Of a stretch of DNA of 14,547 nt, positions 1 to 7,238 are shown piece by piece. The notes beneath the pieces were generated by a model. That model did no database searches and was not told where the DNA came from. It was given only the letters and a program-made list of their open reading frames with translations. Location of the stretch: NCBI GenBank assembly GCA_012520575.1, contig JAAYOB010000008.1:1-14547 (forward strand), written 5' to 3'. Origin of the DNA: Candidatus Stramentimicrobium fermentans (GTDB taxonomy: Bacteria; Atribacterota; Phoenicimicrobiia; Phoenicimicrobiales; Stramentimicrobiaceae). How positions within the stretch are numbered: position 1 is the stretch's first letter; every line of letters begins with the position of its first letter. Both the position numbers and the translations under genes were made by a program.

Positions 1-175
1 CAGGAACACCCAGACAAAAATACTCAATTAATCTCCCTTTCCAATAGGGAGAAATATGTCTCCTTTTCCAGAGATTTCGAGATACTTTTCTGGTTAGGCC
101 GCACTTACTACAACGTATCTGACCGGTAGAAAGAGACCAGAATTTTTTACTGCCGCAGCGAGGACATGTTTTCAT
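1..175 (-). CDS. Zinc-ribbon protein, probable IS1595-type transposase N-terminus (partial)
   Basis: An open frame starts with ATG at 175 and runs off the left edge; 58 codons are visible. Its first residues are MKTCPRCGSKKFW, and a second Cys pair (CSKCG) at residues 22-25 gives a CxxC-x14-CxxC zinc ribbon. A basic stretch follows, then an aromatic/hydrophobic segment ending EYFCLGVP. This order, a short N-terminal zinc ribbon before a basic and then a hydrophobic helix, is what IS1595/ISXO2-like transposases show, but the catalytic DDE/N region lies outside the window. Another zinc-ribbon protein is possible. The only ribosome-site hint is AAAAGAG just upstream. The gene diverges from the HAD gene. 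Confidence 0.5.
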   Translation of the reverse strand, partial: MKTCPRCGSKKFWSLSTGQIRCSKCGLTRKVSRNLWKRRHISPYWKGRLIEYFCLGVP

Positions 176-307
176 ACTCTTTTATACTGATTTATCAACA
201 GTTTTTCAAGGTTCTAAGTGCAACTTAAGTATAGGATTACCATATTTTTAAAATCATTACTGAAAATGAAGTATATTATCTTAACTGGTAAATTTAATAA
301 AAACACT

Positions 308-313
308 TATAAT
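308..313 (+). promoter_or_regulatory. Candidate -10 box for the HAD gene
   Basis: A perfect TATAAT lies 21 bases before the ATG at 335. No good -35 hexamer is present at the right distance (CTGGTA at 285-290 is the best), so this is tentative. If it is real, the leader is very short. Confidence 0.25.
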
Positions 314-334
314 ACTGTATTAGTGGGTAAAAAT

Positions 335-1081
335 ATGAGTAAAACAATTCTATTTGACCTTGATAATACTTTGATACTTTTTGATGAAGTAAAATTCTTC
401 AGGGCCTATATCCGAAAGGTGGCGCCGATTATGTCTGATTTGATCTCACCGTATAATTTATGGCGACTGGTATTAGCTTCTACCAAAGCTGTTCTAAATA
501 ATAACGGTCATTTTACCAATGAAGAAGTTTTTTACCAAAACTTTTCTAAAGGGCTAAATGAAAAAACTCATGAGATCTGGGACCGCTTTCAACATTTTTA
601 TGAAAACGAATTTGACCAACTCAGAGCCTTAGTTGCCGTTAATACTGGTGTTTCCGACATTTTTGAAACTACAATTAAAAAGGGATTAAATATTGTGATT
701 GCCTCTAACCCCTTCTGGTCCTGTTTGGCAATGGAAACAAGAATGTCCTGGGCAGGTATCAAAAAAGAACAGGTGCATCTTATTACCCATATGGAAAATA
801 TGCACTCCTGCAAACCACATTTGGAATATTATCAGGAAATCTGTCAAAAAATGGAAACAAATCCCGAAGATTGCCTCATGATTGGAGATGACCCGGTTAA
901 TGACATGGTAGCAGGACGGATTGGTATCAAGACATTTTTAGTCACTGATGGTAAAAAATCGGAAAATCCATTGAGAGTTATAAGCAATAAAATGAGATTC
1001 TGCAGAGAAGAAGAAAGGGTACAGCCAGATTATAGCGGTCCTTTAGTTAAAGTTCAGGAAATCTTACCGGCATTTATTTAA
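335..1081 (+). CDS. HAD-superfamily hydrolase (phosphatase)
   Basis: A 248-residue HAD-fold phosphatase, probably acting on a small phosphorylated metabolite; the substrate cannot be read from sequence. All four HAD motifs are visible: motif I FDLDNT with nucleophile Asp8 and acid/base Asp10, motif II in IASNPF, the motif III lysine in SCKPHLEY, and motif IV IGDDPVNDM. The long segment between motifs I and II fits a helical cap (subfamily I, as in FMN/phosphoglycolate phosphatases). The frame is open from a GTG at 218, but the upstream 39 residues are low-complexity and precede the standard HAD start, so ATG 335 is chosen. It converges on mogA with only 21 bases between the stops, and no clear terminator is seen there. 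Confidence 0.85.
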   Translation: MSKTILFDLDNTLILFDEVKFFRAYIRKVAPIMSDLISPYNLWRLVLASTKAVLNNNGHFTNEEVFYQNFSKGLNEKTHEIWDRFQHFYENEFDQLRALVAVNTGVSDIFETTIKKGLNIVIASNPFWSCLAMETRMSWAGIKKEQVHLITHMENMHSCKPHLEYYQEICQKMETNPEDCLMIGDDPVNDMVAGRIGIKTFLVTDGKKSENPLRVISNKMRFCREEERVQPDYSGPLVKVQEILPAFI

Positions 1082-1102
1082 TTCGGGAATACTCTGTTCT
1101 TC

Positions 1103-1594
1103 CTACTCCTTACCACATTCACTGGCTTTACCCTGTAATATGGCAATGCCATGTGGAAGGGCCTCTAAAACAACCTCCAGTGATTCGCGTACACCTCTGG
1201 GGCTTCCCGGTAAATTGATAATAAGACTGCTGCCCCTGGTACCCGCTATGGCTCTGGATAGTATAGCATGAGGGGATTTTTTAAAGCTTTGTATTCTGAT
1301 AATCTCACTGATTCCCGGCACCTCTTGCTCTATTATTGCCCTGGTTGCCTCAGGGGTCACATCACTCTTCGAAAGACCGGTGCCCCCAGTGGTAAGAACC
1401 AGGTCTGCCCGGTATGTTTCAATGGCCTCAATTAAGGCAGTTTTGATTGAGTTTTTTTTATCAGGAACAATAGCATACCAGACCACCTTTGCTTCTATCT
1501 GTTCCATTAACTCTTCTAGGACTTTTCCACTGAGGTCTTCTCTTTCTCCCCGCGCACCTTTATTACTAACCGTTATAATTGCCACTTTAATCAT
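1103..1594 (-). CDS. mogA: MogA/MoaB-family molybdopterin adenylyltransferase
   Basis: A 163-residue MPT-binding (MoCF) domain protein. In the family this enzyme adenylylates molybdopterin with ATP, priming it for metal insertion by MoeA. Signature segments are visible: TTGGTGLSKSDVTPEA (binding loop with the conserved Asp) and INLPGSPRGVRE near the C-terminus. The length is closer to MoaB than to E. coli MogA, so the symbol is a family call. Its ATG overlaps the end of the moaC-MOSC gene by 8 bases, pointing to translational coupling. It is the last gene of the Moco operon. Confidence 0.93.
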   Translation of the reverse strand: MIKVAIITVSNKGARGEREDLSGKVLEELMEQIEAKVVWYAIVPDKKNSIKTALIEAIETYRADLVLTTGGTGLSKSDVTPEATRAIIEQEVPGISEIIRIQSFKKSPHAILSRAIAGTRGSSLIINLPGSPRGVRESLEVVLEALPHGIAILQGKASECGKE

Positions 1595-2594
1595 CTTTAG
1601 CCACCACCTCTATGGTATCCCCTGCCTGAATGGTACCACCTTTAACCACCTGGGTAAAAATACCTTCCTTAGGTATAATGGAGCGAACTTTCTGACCCCG
1701 CACCTCTATATCCACATCATGGTCTTTTCCAATCTGAGTGATACTGAGAACTGTTTCTGAACCAATTTTAATTATGGTGCCTACAGGATAATGATATAAA
1801 TCATCCAGACCTTCGAAAATAATATTTTCAAAAAGGTCACCATAGTTTAGCTCATATCCCTCATTTTTATTCTTCTCCCAACTAGTTAAACTCAATAAAC
1901 TAACCTGCTTATGGTCTTTCCCGGCATGCACATCTCCTATTATACCAAAATCTTCTTTCAATACAGCGCTAGGCACCTCTTTTTTAGGAGTTGTACGGCT
2001 ATCTCCCACACAGATCGCCAGAACTACCCCTGTTTTCTTCTCATTGCTAGATAATGATTTCTCTTGATTTTGACTGTCTTCCTCTGCTATCTTTTCTGGG
2101 TTAAGATATGACTTCCCCTGAAAATGGCCGCTCCGACCACCATCTTTTTCTACTAAATGAATATGGCTAATCTCAATTCCTCGGTCCACTGCCTTACAAA
2201 TGTCATAGACAGTAAGAGCAGCAATTGCTACAGCATGAAGGGCTTCCATTTCCACGCCGGTCTTGCCGGTACTCATAACGATGGAACGGATTAAGATACT
2301 GTTCCTCTCTTCCATAATATAAAAATCCATATCCACATTGTTAAGAATAAGGGGATGGCAGAGGGGAATTGCCTGGCTGGTCCGCTTGGCAGCCATTACC
2401 CCCGCTACTTGAGCAATACCTAAAACGTCCCCTTTAGCCATCTTTTTATCCTTAATCAGAGCCAAGGTTTTTGGTTGCATAAAGACCTCACCTTCAGCAA
2501 TGGCAATACGATGAGTATCCTGCTTTTCTCCCACGTCAACCATGCGAGCCCTTCCTTTTTCATTCAAATGACTAAATACCTCTTCCCTCTCCAT
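1587..2594 (-). CDS. moaC: MoaC-MOSC fusion: cyclic pyranopterin monophosphate synthase with MOSC domain
   Basis: Residues 1-158 are a complete MoaC, which turns the MoaA product into cyclic pyranopterin monophosphate. PLCHPL (His80), the MEALHAV helix, YDICKAVD (Asp131, Lys134) and HLVEKDGGRSG are all present, so it should be active. A charged linker (about 159-187) leads to a MOSC domain (188-335) with the GIIGDVHAG and PKEGIF motifs. MOSC domains bind or transfer Moco or its sulfur. The cysteines common in the small bacterial MOSC proteins between QIGK and PKEGIF are replaced here (QIGKDHDVDIEVRGQKVRS). A GGAGG site at 2602-2606 lies 7 bases before the ATG, inside the end of moaA, whose stop is 3 bases upstream. 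Confidence 0.92.
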   Translation of the reverse strand: MEREEVFSHLNEKGRARMVDVGEKQDTHRIAIAEGEVFMQPKTLALIKDKKMAKGDVLGIAQVAGVMAAKRTSQAIPLCHPLILNNVDMDFYIMEERNSILIRSIVMSTGKTGVEMEALHAVAIAALTVYDICKAVDRGIEISHIHLVEKDGGRSGHFQGKSYLNPEKIAEEDSQNQEKSLSSNEKKTGVVLAICVGDSRTTPKKEVPSAVLKEDFGIIGDVHAGKDHKQVSLLSLTSWEKNKNEGYELNYGDLFENIIFEGLDDLYHYPVGTIIKIGSETVLSITQIGKDHDVDIEVRGQKVRSIIPKEGIFTQVVKGGTIQAGDTIEVVAKDD

Positions 2595-2597
2595 ATC

Positions 2598-3608
2598 CTA
2601 ACCTCCAATCTGAGACATACTAAAATCGGCATTATTTTGAGCCCCTAATCGGTGACCTGAAGGTTTTGCCCGGACTGCCTCTTTCAGGAAATTACGGATA
2701 GTACTCTTCCTCAATTCCTGCTGGTTGAGCGGTACCTTTCGCAGCCTCTTCTTTAATTCTAGCTCGGAGTCATTGAACAGACAGGGTCTTAAATTGCCCT
2801 CCGCAGTTAATCTGATACGATTACAACAGGTACAAAAATGTTGGCTTACAGCAGTGATAAAGCCAAACATCCCCTGGGCGTCCGGCAAGTGATAATAAGA
2901 GGCAGGACCGCAGCCTTTTTCCGCTAAAACCTCTTTAATCTCAAGAAATCTATCCATAATTTTTTCTCTTATCTTCTTCACTGAAATAAAATGGCTTTCA
3001 TTAATTTCTTTTAAAGAATGGTTAGTAGGCATTAATTCGATAAAACGGACAGTCAATGGCCTTTCCGCTGTCAGTTTAATAAAATTCTCCACCTCATCAT
3101 CATTAATACCTTTCAACAATACTACATTTATCTTAACCGGTGTCAATCCTTCCCGTAATGCGGCATCTATTCCATCCAGTACTTGGGGCAGTCCATCAAA
3201 CCCGGCTATACTCTTAAATTTTTCTCTATCTAAAGAATCCAGACTGATGTTAATCCTATCCAGTCCGGCACTGTGCAAGGAACGTGCCATTTCTGAAAGA
3301 TAATAACCGTTGGTGGTCATGGAAATATCTTCCAATCCTGTTATTTTTTTTAATTGCCTGATAAGATTTACCACACCTCTTCTTACCAGTGGCTCTCCAC
3401 CGGTTAACCTGACTTTACTGATGCCCATCTCTACCGCAGCTTGTACTATTTCCAAGATTTCTTCAAAACGTAGAATCTGTTCATGCTCGATAAAATGAAA
3501 CATATTCTCTGCCGGCGAGCAATAGATACAACGAAAATTGCAGCGGTCAGTCAGGGAAATTCTTAAATATATTATCTCTCGTCCGAAGGAATCAATTAGT
3601 TTTTCCAT
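2598..3608 (-). CDS. moaA: GTP 3',8-cyclase MoaA (radical SAM)
   Basis: The first enzyme of Moco synthesis: it uses S-adenosylmethionine and two 4Fe-4S clusters to cyclise GTP. The N-terminal radical SAM motif is CNFRCIYC (Cys23, 27, 30), followed by RLTGGEPLVR and ISLDSLD. The C-terminal cluster ligands are Cys259 and Cys262 in HFCTCCNRIRL and Cys276 in RPCLF. The protein ends in the functionally important Gly-Gly tail (SQIGG). The 336-residue length is normal. The ATG lies inside the end of the upstream moeA fusion (17-base overlap) with no strong Shine-Dalgarno site of its own, so translation is probably coupled. Confidence 0.96.
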   Translation of the reverse strand: MEKLIDSFGREIIYLRISLTDRCNFRCIYCSPAENMFHFIEHEQILRFEEILEIVQAAVEMGISKVRLTGGEPLVRRGVVNLIRQLKKITGLEDISMTTNGYYLSEMARSLHSAGLDRINISLDSLDREKFKSIAGFDGLPQVLDGIDAALREGLTPVKINVVLLKGINDDEVENFIKLTAERPLTVRFIELMPTNHSLKEINESHFISVKKIREKIMDRFLEIKEVLAEKGCGPASYYHLPDAQGMFGFITAVSQHFCTCCNRIRLTAEGNLRPCLFNDSELELKKRLRKVPLNQQELRKSTIRNFLKEAVRAKPSGHRLGAQNNADFSMSQIGG

Positions 3609-5544
3609 CTATTAAAATCTTGCCACAATGATTTAGGTCATAACCTCCCAATTGTGCTACTTGTTCTTTAAAATGCTCGGTCTTTATGATAGCTAATAAT
3701 TTTTGCATCCTGTCACTAGAATAATATCTTTGAGGAATGATTGCATCATATCGTTCCTTTATTATAGGGATAAAATCTAATTTAAAGGCTTCAGCCGCAG
3801 AGTATATTCCTAAACCTAAATCGGCCCTCTGATTGGCAACAGCAGATGCTACCATCAGATGAGAAAACTCTTCCTGTTGATATCCCCTGATGTGTTCTGT
3901 ATCAATCTTATGTTCGGTAAGCAGATAATCCAGCAGCACTCTGGTTCCGGAACCTTTCTGGCGATTTATATATACAATATCTCCTCTCAACAAATCACCT
4001 ATTCCTTTTATATTTTTAGGATTCCCTTTAGCCACAATCAATCCTTGCTGACGATAAACCATATTAATAACCAATAAATCGTACCCATCTAAAATTCTTC
4101 TGATATAGGGAAAATTGTATTCTCCGCTTTCCACATCGAATAAATGTGAGGTAGCCATGTGAGCAATGCCCTGTTTTAAAGCCATTAGCCCACCCATACT
4201 TCCGGTATGAAATGAGGCAAAGCGCAATTCGGGGTGTGCAGTTTGTAATTCATTTCTTAATACATCGAGCAAAAGGTCATGGCTGCCAATATTAATAATG
4301 GTGTTCCCATAATCAATGTTATCATCCAACAAATCTACCGTTACTTCTTCTTTAAAAGTTAATCCTTCGCTGAAAGCCGGAATCCTAACAATTCCATCTG
4401 CTTCTACCAGCGATGAAATTACTCCTGCCCCCCTGCTCAGAGGATAGGCCAGCAATTGTTCCTCCATTTTAGCTAACTTAACGCGCAAGAATTCTTCATT
4501 TTCCACCTTGGATACTATAGTTCTACTTATCAACGCATCAGCTTGCTTATTAAGTGGTAAAGGTATCTCTAAAAATCGTAAAAGTAAGGGTAAGACAAAT
4601 TCCCAGGCGGCAATTAGGAAGGATACCGGATACCCGGGTAGTCCGATAACCGGGGTATTATAAACCACTCCGGCAATAGTAGGCTTCCCGGGCATTATAG
4701 TTATACCATGAAAGAGCACCTCTCCCGATTCCCTTAACGCCCGTGCCGTAAAATCCTTTGACCCGGCAGAAGTACCGGCAATGATTAAAATAATATCTTC
4801 TTTCCCTACCGCTGAAATAACTGTCCCTTTTAATTCCTCTTCCAGGTCTCGAACAACACCATAAACTACCGGTTGCCCTCCCCATTGCTTGATGTAATTA
4901 GAAATCATTTGAGAATTAAAATCTACTATTTCACCTGGTTTTAACTCTTCTTCGGTAGGATCTCGTAATTCTTCCCCGGTAGGTATGATGGCTACTCGGG
5001 GTTTTTTTCTCACCACAATTTCGGTAATCCCTGCTGCCAAGAGAGCTCCGATATCCATTGGCCTAATCTTATGATTTGTTGACAATATTAACTGGCTAGT
5101 AATGATATCTTCTCCAACTTGCCGCACATTTAACCCGGGGAAAACCGATTTATAAATCTGTAATTGTTCCTGTTCTTTCCCCCCTTCTTCTAGTGGAGCA
5201 ACTTCCTCAATTTTTATTACCGCATCAAAACCATCCGGTAAAGGATTACCGGTATTAACATATTGAAAATCTTTCTGATGGGTCAGGACAACTGGGCTAC
5301 TTTCGGTGGCATTTGAAGTGTCCTGAGAGCGAACAGCAATCCCATCCATAGCCACGGCAGCATAATGTAGAGATGACCTCCTAGCATAAGCCGGCTCTGC
5401 TGTAATCCTATCCAGCGCCTCTTTTACCGGAATTAGTTCACTTTCTTGCTTAAAAATGATTTTTTTCTCTAAAATTGCCTCTTCAATTTTCTGTTTTGCT
5501 TCTTTTAAAGTTATCTTGGAGAGATAAATATTCCTATCCATCAC
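3592..5544 (-). CDS. moeA: MoeA fused to a molybdate-binding-protein-like (PBP) domain
   Basis: A 650-residue, two-part protein. Residues 1 to about 408 are MoeA, which inserts Mo (or W) into adenylylated molybdopterin: MDGIAVR (66-72), PTGEEL (188-193), GTSAGSKDF (257-265), GLPGYPVS (301-308) and a C-terminal ISSLVEADGIVRIP barrel. Residues about 411-640 are a type 2 periplasmic-binding-protein-like domain (COG1910/PF12727 type) with NRQKGSGTR at 527-535. It has no signal peptide, so it is cytoplasmic and may sense or deliver oxyanion. The start may be GTG 5544 or the next codon, ATG 5541. It lies 103 bases after moeA, and a weak promoter sits in that gap. The fusion is known in clostridia and archaea; metal choice is not shown. 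Confidence 0.94.
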   Translation of the reverse strand: MMDRNIYLSKITLKEAKQKIEEAILEKKIIFKQESELIPVKEALDRITAEPAYARRSSLHYAAVAMDGIAVRSQDTSNATESSPVVLTHQKDFQYVNTGNPLPDGFDAVIKIEEVAPLEEGGKEQEQLQIYKSVFPGLNVRQVGEDIITSQLILSTNHKIRPMDIGALLAAGITEIVVRKKPRVAIIPTGEELRDPTEEELKPGEIVDFNSQMISNYIKQWGGQPVVYGVVRDLEEELKGTVISAVGKEDIILIIAGTSAGSKDFTARALRESGEVLFHGITIMPGKPTIAGVVYNTPVIGLPGYPVSFLIAAWEFVLPLLLRFLEIPLPLNKQADALISRTIVSKVENEEFLRVKLAKMEEQLLAYPLSRGAGVISSLVEADGIVRIPAFSEGLTFKEEVTVDLLDDNIDYGNTIINIGSHDLLLDVLRNELQTAHPELRFASFHTGSMGGLMALKQGIAHMATSHLFDVESGEYNFPYIRRILDGYDLLVINMVYRQQGLIVAKGNPKNIKGIGDLLRGDIVYINRQKGSGTRVLLDYLLTEHKIDTEHIRGYQQEEFSHLMVASAVANQRADLGLGIYSAAEAFKLDFIPIIKERYDAIIPQRYYSSDRMQKLLAIIKTEHFKEQVAQLGGYDLNHCGKILIDGKTN

Positions 5545-5575
5545 CGTTCATAAGGGGAAGTACCCTTAAACCTCC
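5542..5575 (-). promoter_or_regulatory. Structured ribosome-binding region of the moeA-PBP gene
   Basis: GGAGG (5571-5575) is 26 bases before the GTG at 5544, too far for normal use. Between them AAGGG (5563-5567) can pair with CCCTT (5552-5556), which would loop out most of the spacer and bring the site within about 11 bases of the start. A short overlapping frame, ATG AAC GGT GAT GGA TAG, begins at 5551. The strings CCCCTTATGA and GTGATGG recur at the start of moeA. The folding is inferred by eye. Confidence 0.35.
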
Positions 5576-5599
5576 TGATATTTAATAATACTTTTAAGA

Positions 5600-5629
5600 A
5601 TTACACTTTTTATTTATATTGCTTATCAA
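5600..5629 (-). promoter_or_regulatory. Candidate internal promoter before moeA-PBP
   Basis: TTGATA (5624-5629) and TGTAAT (5600-5605) are separated by 18 bases; each matches five of six consensus positions. It could give a riboswitch-independent transcript of the four downstream Moco genes. AT-rich DNA makes chance matches common. Confidence 0.3.
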
Positions 5630-5647
5630 AAAAAATCAGCACAGGAA

Positions 5648-6907
5648 TTAAAATAGATTTACAGTAACTTTTTCTCCCTTATACAATCCCTCTTGATTTA
5701 GGTCTACCTTAATATAGCCATCGGCTTTGGCTAAAGTAGATATCATACCTGATTTACCCAGTATTGGAACAGCCCAGAGTTGGTTATCTTTTTTCTTTAA
5801 TAATACTCGAATAAATTCTTCTTTTCCCCCTTCAGAGGCAATATTTTTCTCCAGTAATGCCTCAATAGTCTTCACAAGACCATAACGGGGAATTTCTCCT
5901 TTTAGGTCTGCTATTATTTTACTGACTACATTTTTAAAAACGAGTAGCGCTGAAGCAGGATGCCCTGGTAATCCTATAATTGGTTTTTGTTGACTTAAAG
6001 AAATAATGGTGGGCTTTCCTGGCTTCAGTGCCAGGCCATGTACTAAAATCCCAGGTGGTCCAAGATGGCTTAAGACCCTTAGGGTATAGTCCCGGCTACC
6101 AACAGAACTACCTCCGGATACAAGAATCATATCAATTTCATTTTGCTTAAGACATTGACTAAGTTCTTCTTCTAAAGCGATCTCATTATCAGCTATAATA
6201 CCTCTATAATAAGGAATGCATCCTGTCTCTTCTACTTCTGCCCCTAAGGCATAAGAATTTATATCTCTTACCTGCCCACGTTTGGGAAGAGAATAAATGG
6301 GCACAATCTCATCCCCGGTAGAAATAATGGCAATTCCGATTTTTTTATAGACAGGAATATTTTCCCAGCCCAGGGCAGCCAACAATCCTATATCCTGAGG
6401 TCTTAAGGAATGACCTTTTTTAAAAACAATTTCATCTTTTTTAATATCTTCATCTTCCTTTAAAACGTTTTCCCAGGCTGCAACCGGACGATTTACCTCA
6501 ATCATGGTCTTATCAATCTTTTCCGTATATTCCAACATTACCACAGCATCCGCTCCTTCAGGCAACATTCCACCGGTCGAAATCTGTACGGCCTGCCCCG
6601 AACGAATTAACAACGACGGAATTTCAGACATCTTTATCTCACCAGTGACTTCCAGGTAAGCAGGTAATCCGCCACTAGCACCAAAGGTATCACTAGCTTT
6701 TAAAGCATATCCATCCACGGTAGACCTGTTAAATCCAGGAATATTCTCCATTGCTACAATATCTTCTGCTAAAACTCTTCTCAGGGCATATTTAAGGTCT
6801 GATTCTTCATTTCGATTAGCAAAGTATCTTTTATAATCAAAAGAATCGCGAAAAATTTGCAACCCATCTACTATAGTCATTAGCTTAAATAATGGGTTTA
6901 CCATCAC
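5648..6907 (-). CDS. moeA: Molybdopterin molybdenumtransferase MoeA
   Basis: A 419-residue MoeA, first gene of the operon. It catalyses metal insertion into adenylylated molybdopterin in the cytosol. Visible motifs are VDGYAL (64-69), ISTGGMLPEGADAVV (109-123), STGDE (196-200), GGSSVGSRDYT (265-275), LKPGKPT and GLPGHPAS (312-319). The C-terminal domain IV (about 345-419) is complete. The first codon is GTG 6907 or ATG 6904; GGGAGGA at 6921-6927 is about 13 bases upstream, so GTG is preferred, while the conserved part begins near residue 10 (MTIVDGLQIF). It is a diverged paralogue of the downstream MoeA fusion; in organisms with two MoeA proteins, separate Mo and W roles have been proposed. 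Confidence 0.95.
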   Translation of the reverse strand: MMVNPLFKLMTIVDGLQIFRDSFDYKRYFANRNEESDLKYALRRVLAEDIVAMENIPGFNRSTVDGYALKASDTFGASGGLPAYLEVTGEIKMSEIPSLLIRSGQAVQISTGGMLPEGADAVVMLEYTEKIDKTMIEVNRPVAAWENVLKEDEDIKKDEIVFKKGHSLRPQDIGLLAALGWENIPVYKKIGIAIISTGDEIVPIYSLPKRGQVRDINSYALGAEVEETGCIPYYRGIIADNEIALEEELSQCLKQNEIDMILVSGGSSVGSRDYTLRVLSHLGPPGILVHGLALKPGKPTIISLSQQKPIIGLPGHPASALLVFKNVVSKIIADLKGEIPRYGLVKTIEALLEKNIASEGGKEEFIRVLLKKKDNQLWAVPILGKSGMISTLAKADGYIKVDLNQEGLYKGEKVTVNLF

Positions 6908-6927
6908 TCATAAGGGGTATTCCTCCC
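6903..6927 (-). promoter_or_regulatory. moeA start-site leader with overlapping short frame
   Basis: GGGAGGA (6921-6927) precedes CCCCTTATGA and then GTGATGG. An ATG at 6911 opens an eight-codon frame (MSDGKPII) out of frame with moeA; it would fit the GGAGG spacing (9 bases) better than the moeA GTG does. The CCCCTT run can pair with AAG(A)GGG that overlaps the ribosome site. The same string occurs before the downstream moeA-PBP gene. Confidence 0.35.
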
Positions 6928-6953
6928 TCTTAAACTCCTCTCATTTATATTAC

Positions 6954-6985
6954 AAAAAATCCCACACGGTAACCCGCATGGGATT
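6954..6985 (-). terminator. Intrinsic terminator in the moeA leader
   Basis: On the minus strand AAUCCCAUGCGG, a GUUA loop and CCGUGUGGGAUU form a 12-bp hairpin with G-U pairs (6958-6985), whose 3' arm runs straight into a six-U tract. It sits after the riboswitch-like leader and before the moeA ribosome site, so it is best read as the attenuation switch of the leader. Confidence 0.8.
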
Positions 6986-6994
6986 AATAATTAT

Positions 6995-7090
6995 TTTCTT
7001 CTTTCCGATACGGGGAATCCGATAATTTCTTGCCGGGCCTGTCGGTTAACTGCCATAGTGCAGGTCTTTAGGTAAGTTAACTCGAAGAAA
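6995..7090 (-). promoter_or_regulatory. Moco/Tuco-type riboswitch (molybdenum or tungsten cofactor) leader
   Basis: This leader precedes moeA. On the minus strand UUUCUUC (7084-7090) pairs with GAAGAAA (6995-7001) as a closing helix of about 96 nt. Inside are a CUGC/GCAG hairpin extended by GUUAA/UUAAC, a CCGACAGGCCCGGCAAG segment and, at the 3' side, UUCCCCGUAUCGGAAAG. This last string closely resembles the conserved 3' end of the Moco RNA motif of E. coli moaA (CUCCCGUAUCUGGAAAGG, as I remember it). Position, gene content and the terminator that follows all agree. Whether the aptamer has the optional P3 stem, used to argue Mo versus W cofactor, was not settled by hand folding. Confidence 0.65.
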
Positions 7091-7121
7091 TCTAAATCTT
7101 TATTAATAAACCATTTTTATC

Positions 7122-7150
7122 ATTATACTCGTAGCAGTAAGTTATTTCAA
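7122..7150 (-). promoter_or_regulatory. Promoter of the moeA Moco operon
   Basis: TTGAAA (7145-7150), a 17-base spacer and a perfect TATAAT (7122-7127). A transcript would begin near 7115, just before the closing helix of the riboswitch-like leader. Confidence 0.7.
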
Positions 7151-7238
7151 AACAATTTTCTTTAACAACCAACTACTTCGTTGAACTAGTTAATTTTTTA
7201 TCTACAATAATGTTTAGACTGTCATTTTTAGCAGTATT

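Noticed and set aside
218-334. N-terminal extension of the HAD protein from GTG 218
   Set aside because: The 39 residues are low-complexity and Lys/Ile/Asn-rich, and the normal HAD start (MSKTILFDLDNT) is at ATG 335, just after a TATAAT box at 308-313.
4658-4885. Minus-strand 75-codon open frame inside the moeA-PBP gene
   Set aside because: It is an alternate frame of the MoeA GTSAGSKD region, which is strongly conserved in the main frame.
7151-7200. Hairpin AACTA/TAGTT followed on the plus strand by AATTTTTT as a terminator
   Set aside because: The stem is only 5 bp and the T tract is on the plus strand, where no gene needs termination; it is not convincing for lplA on the minus strand.
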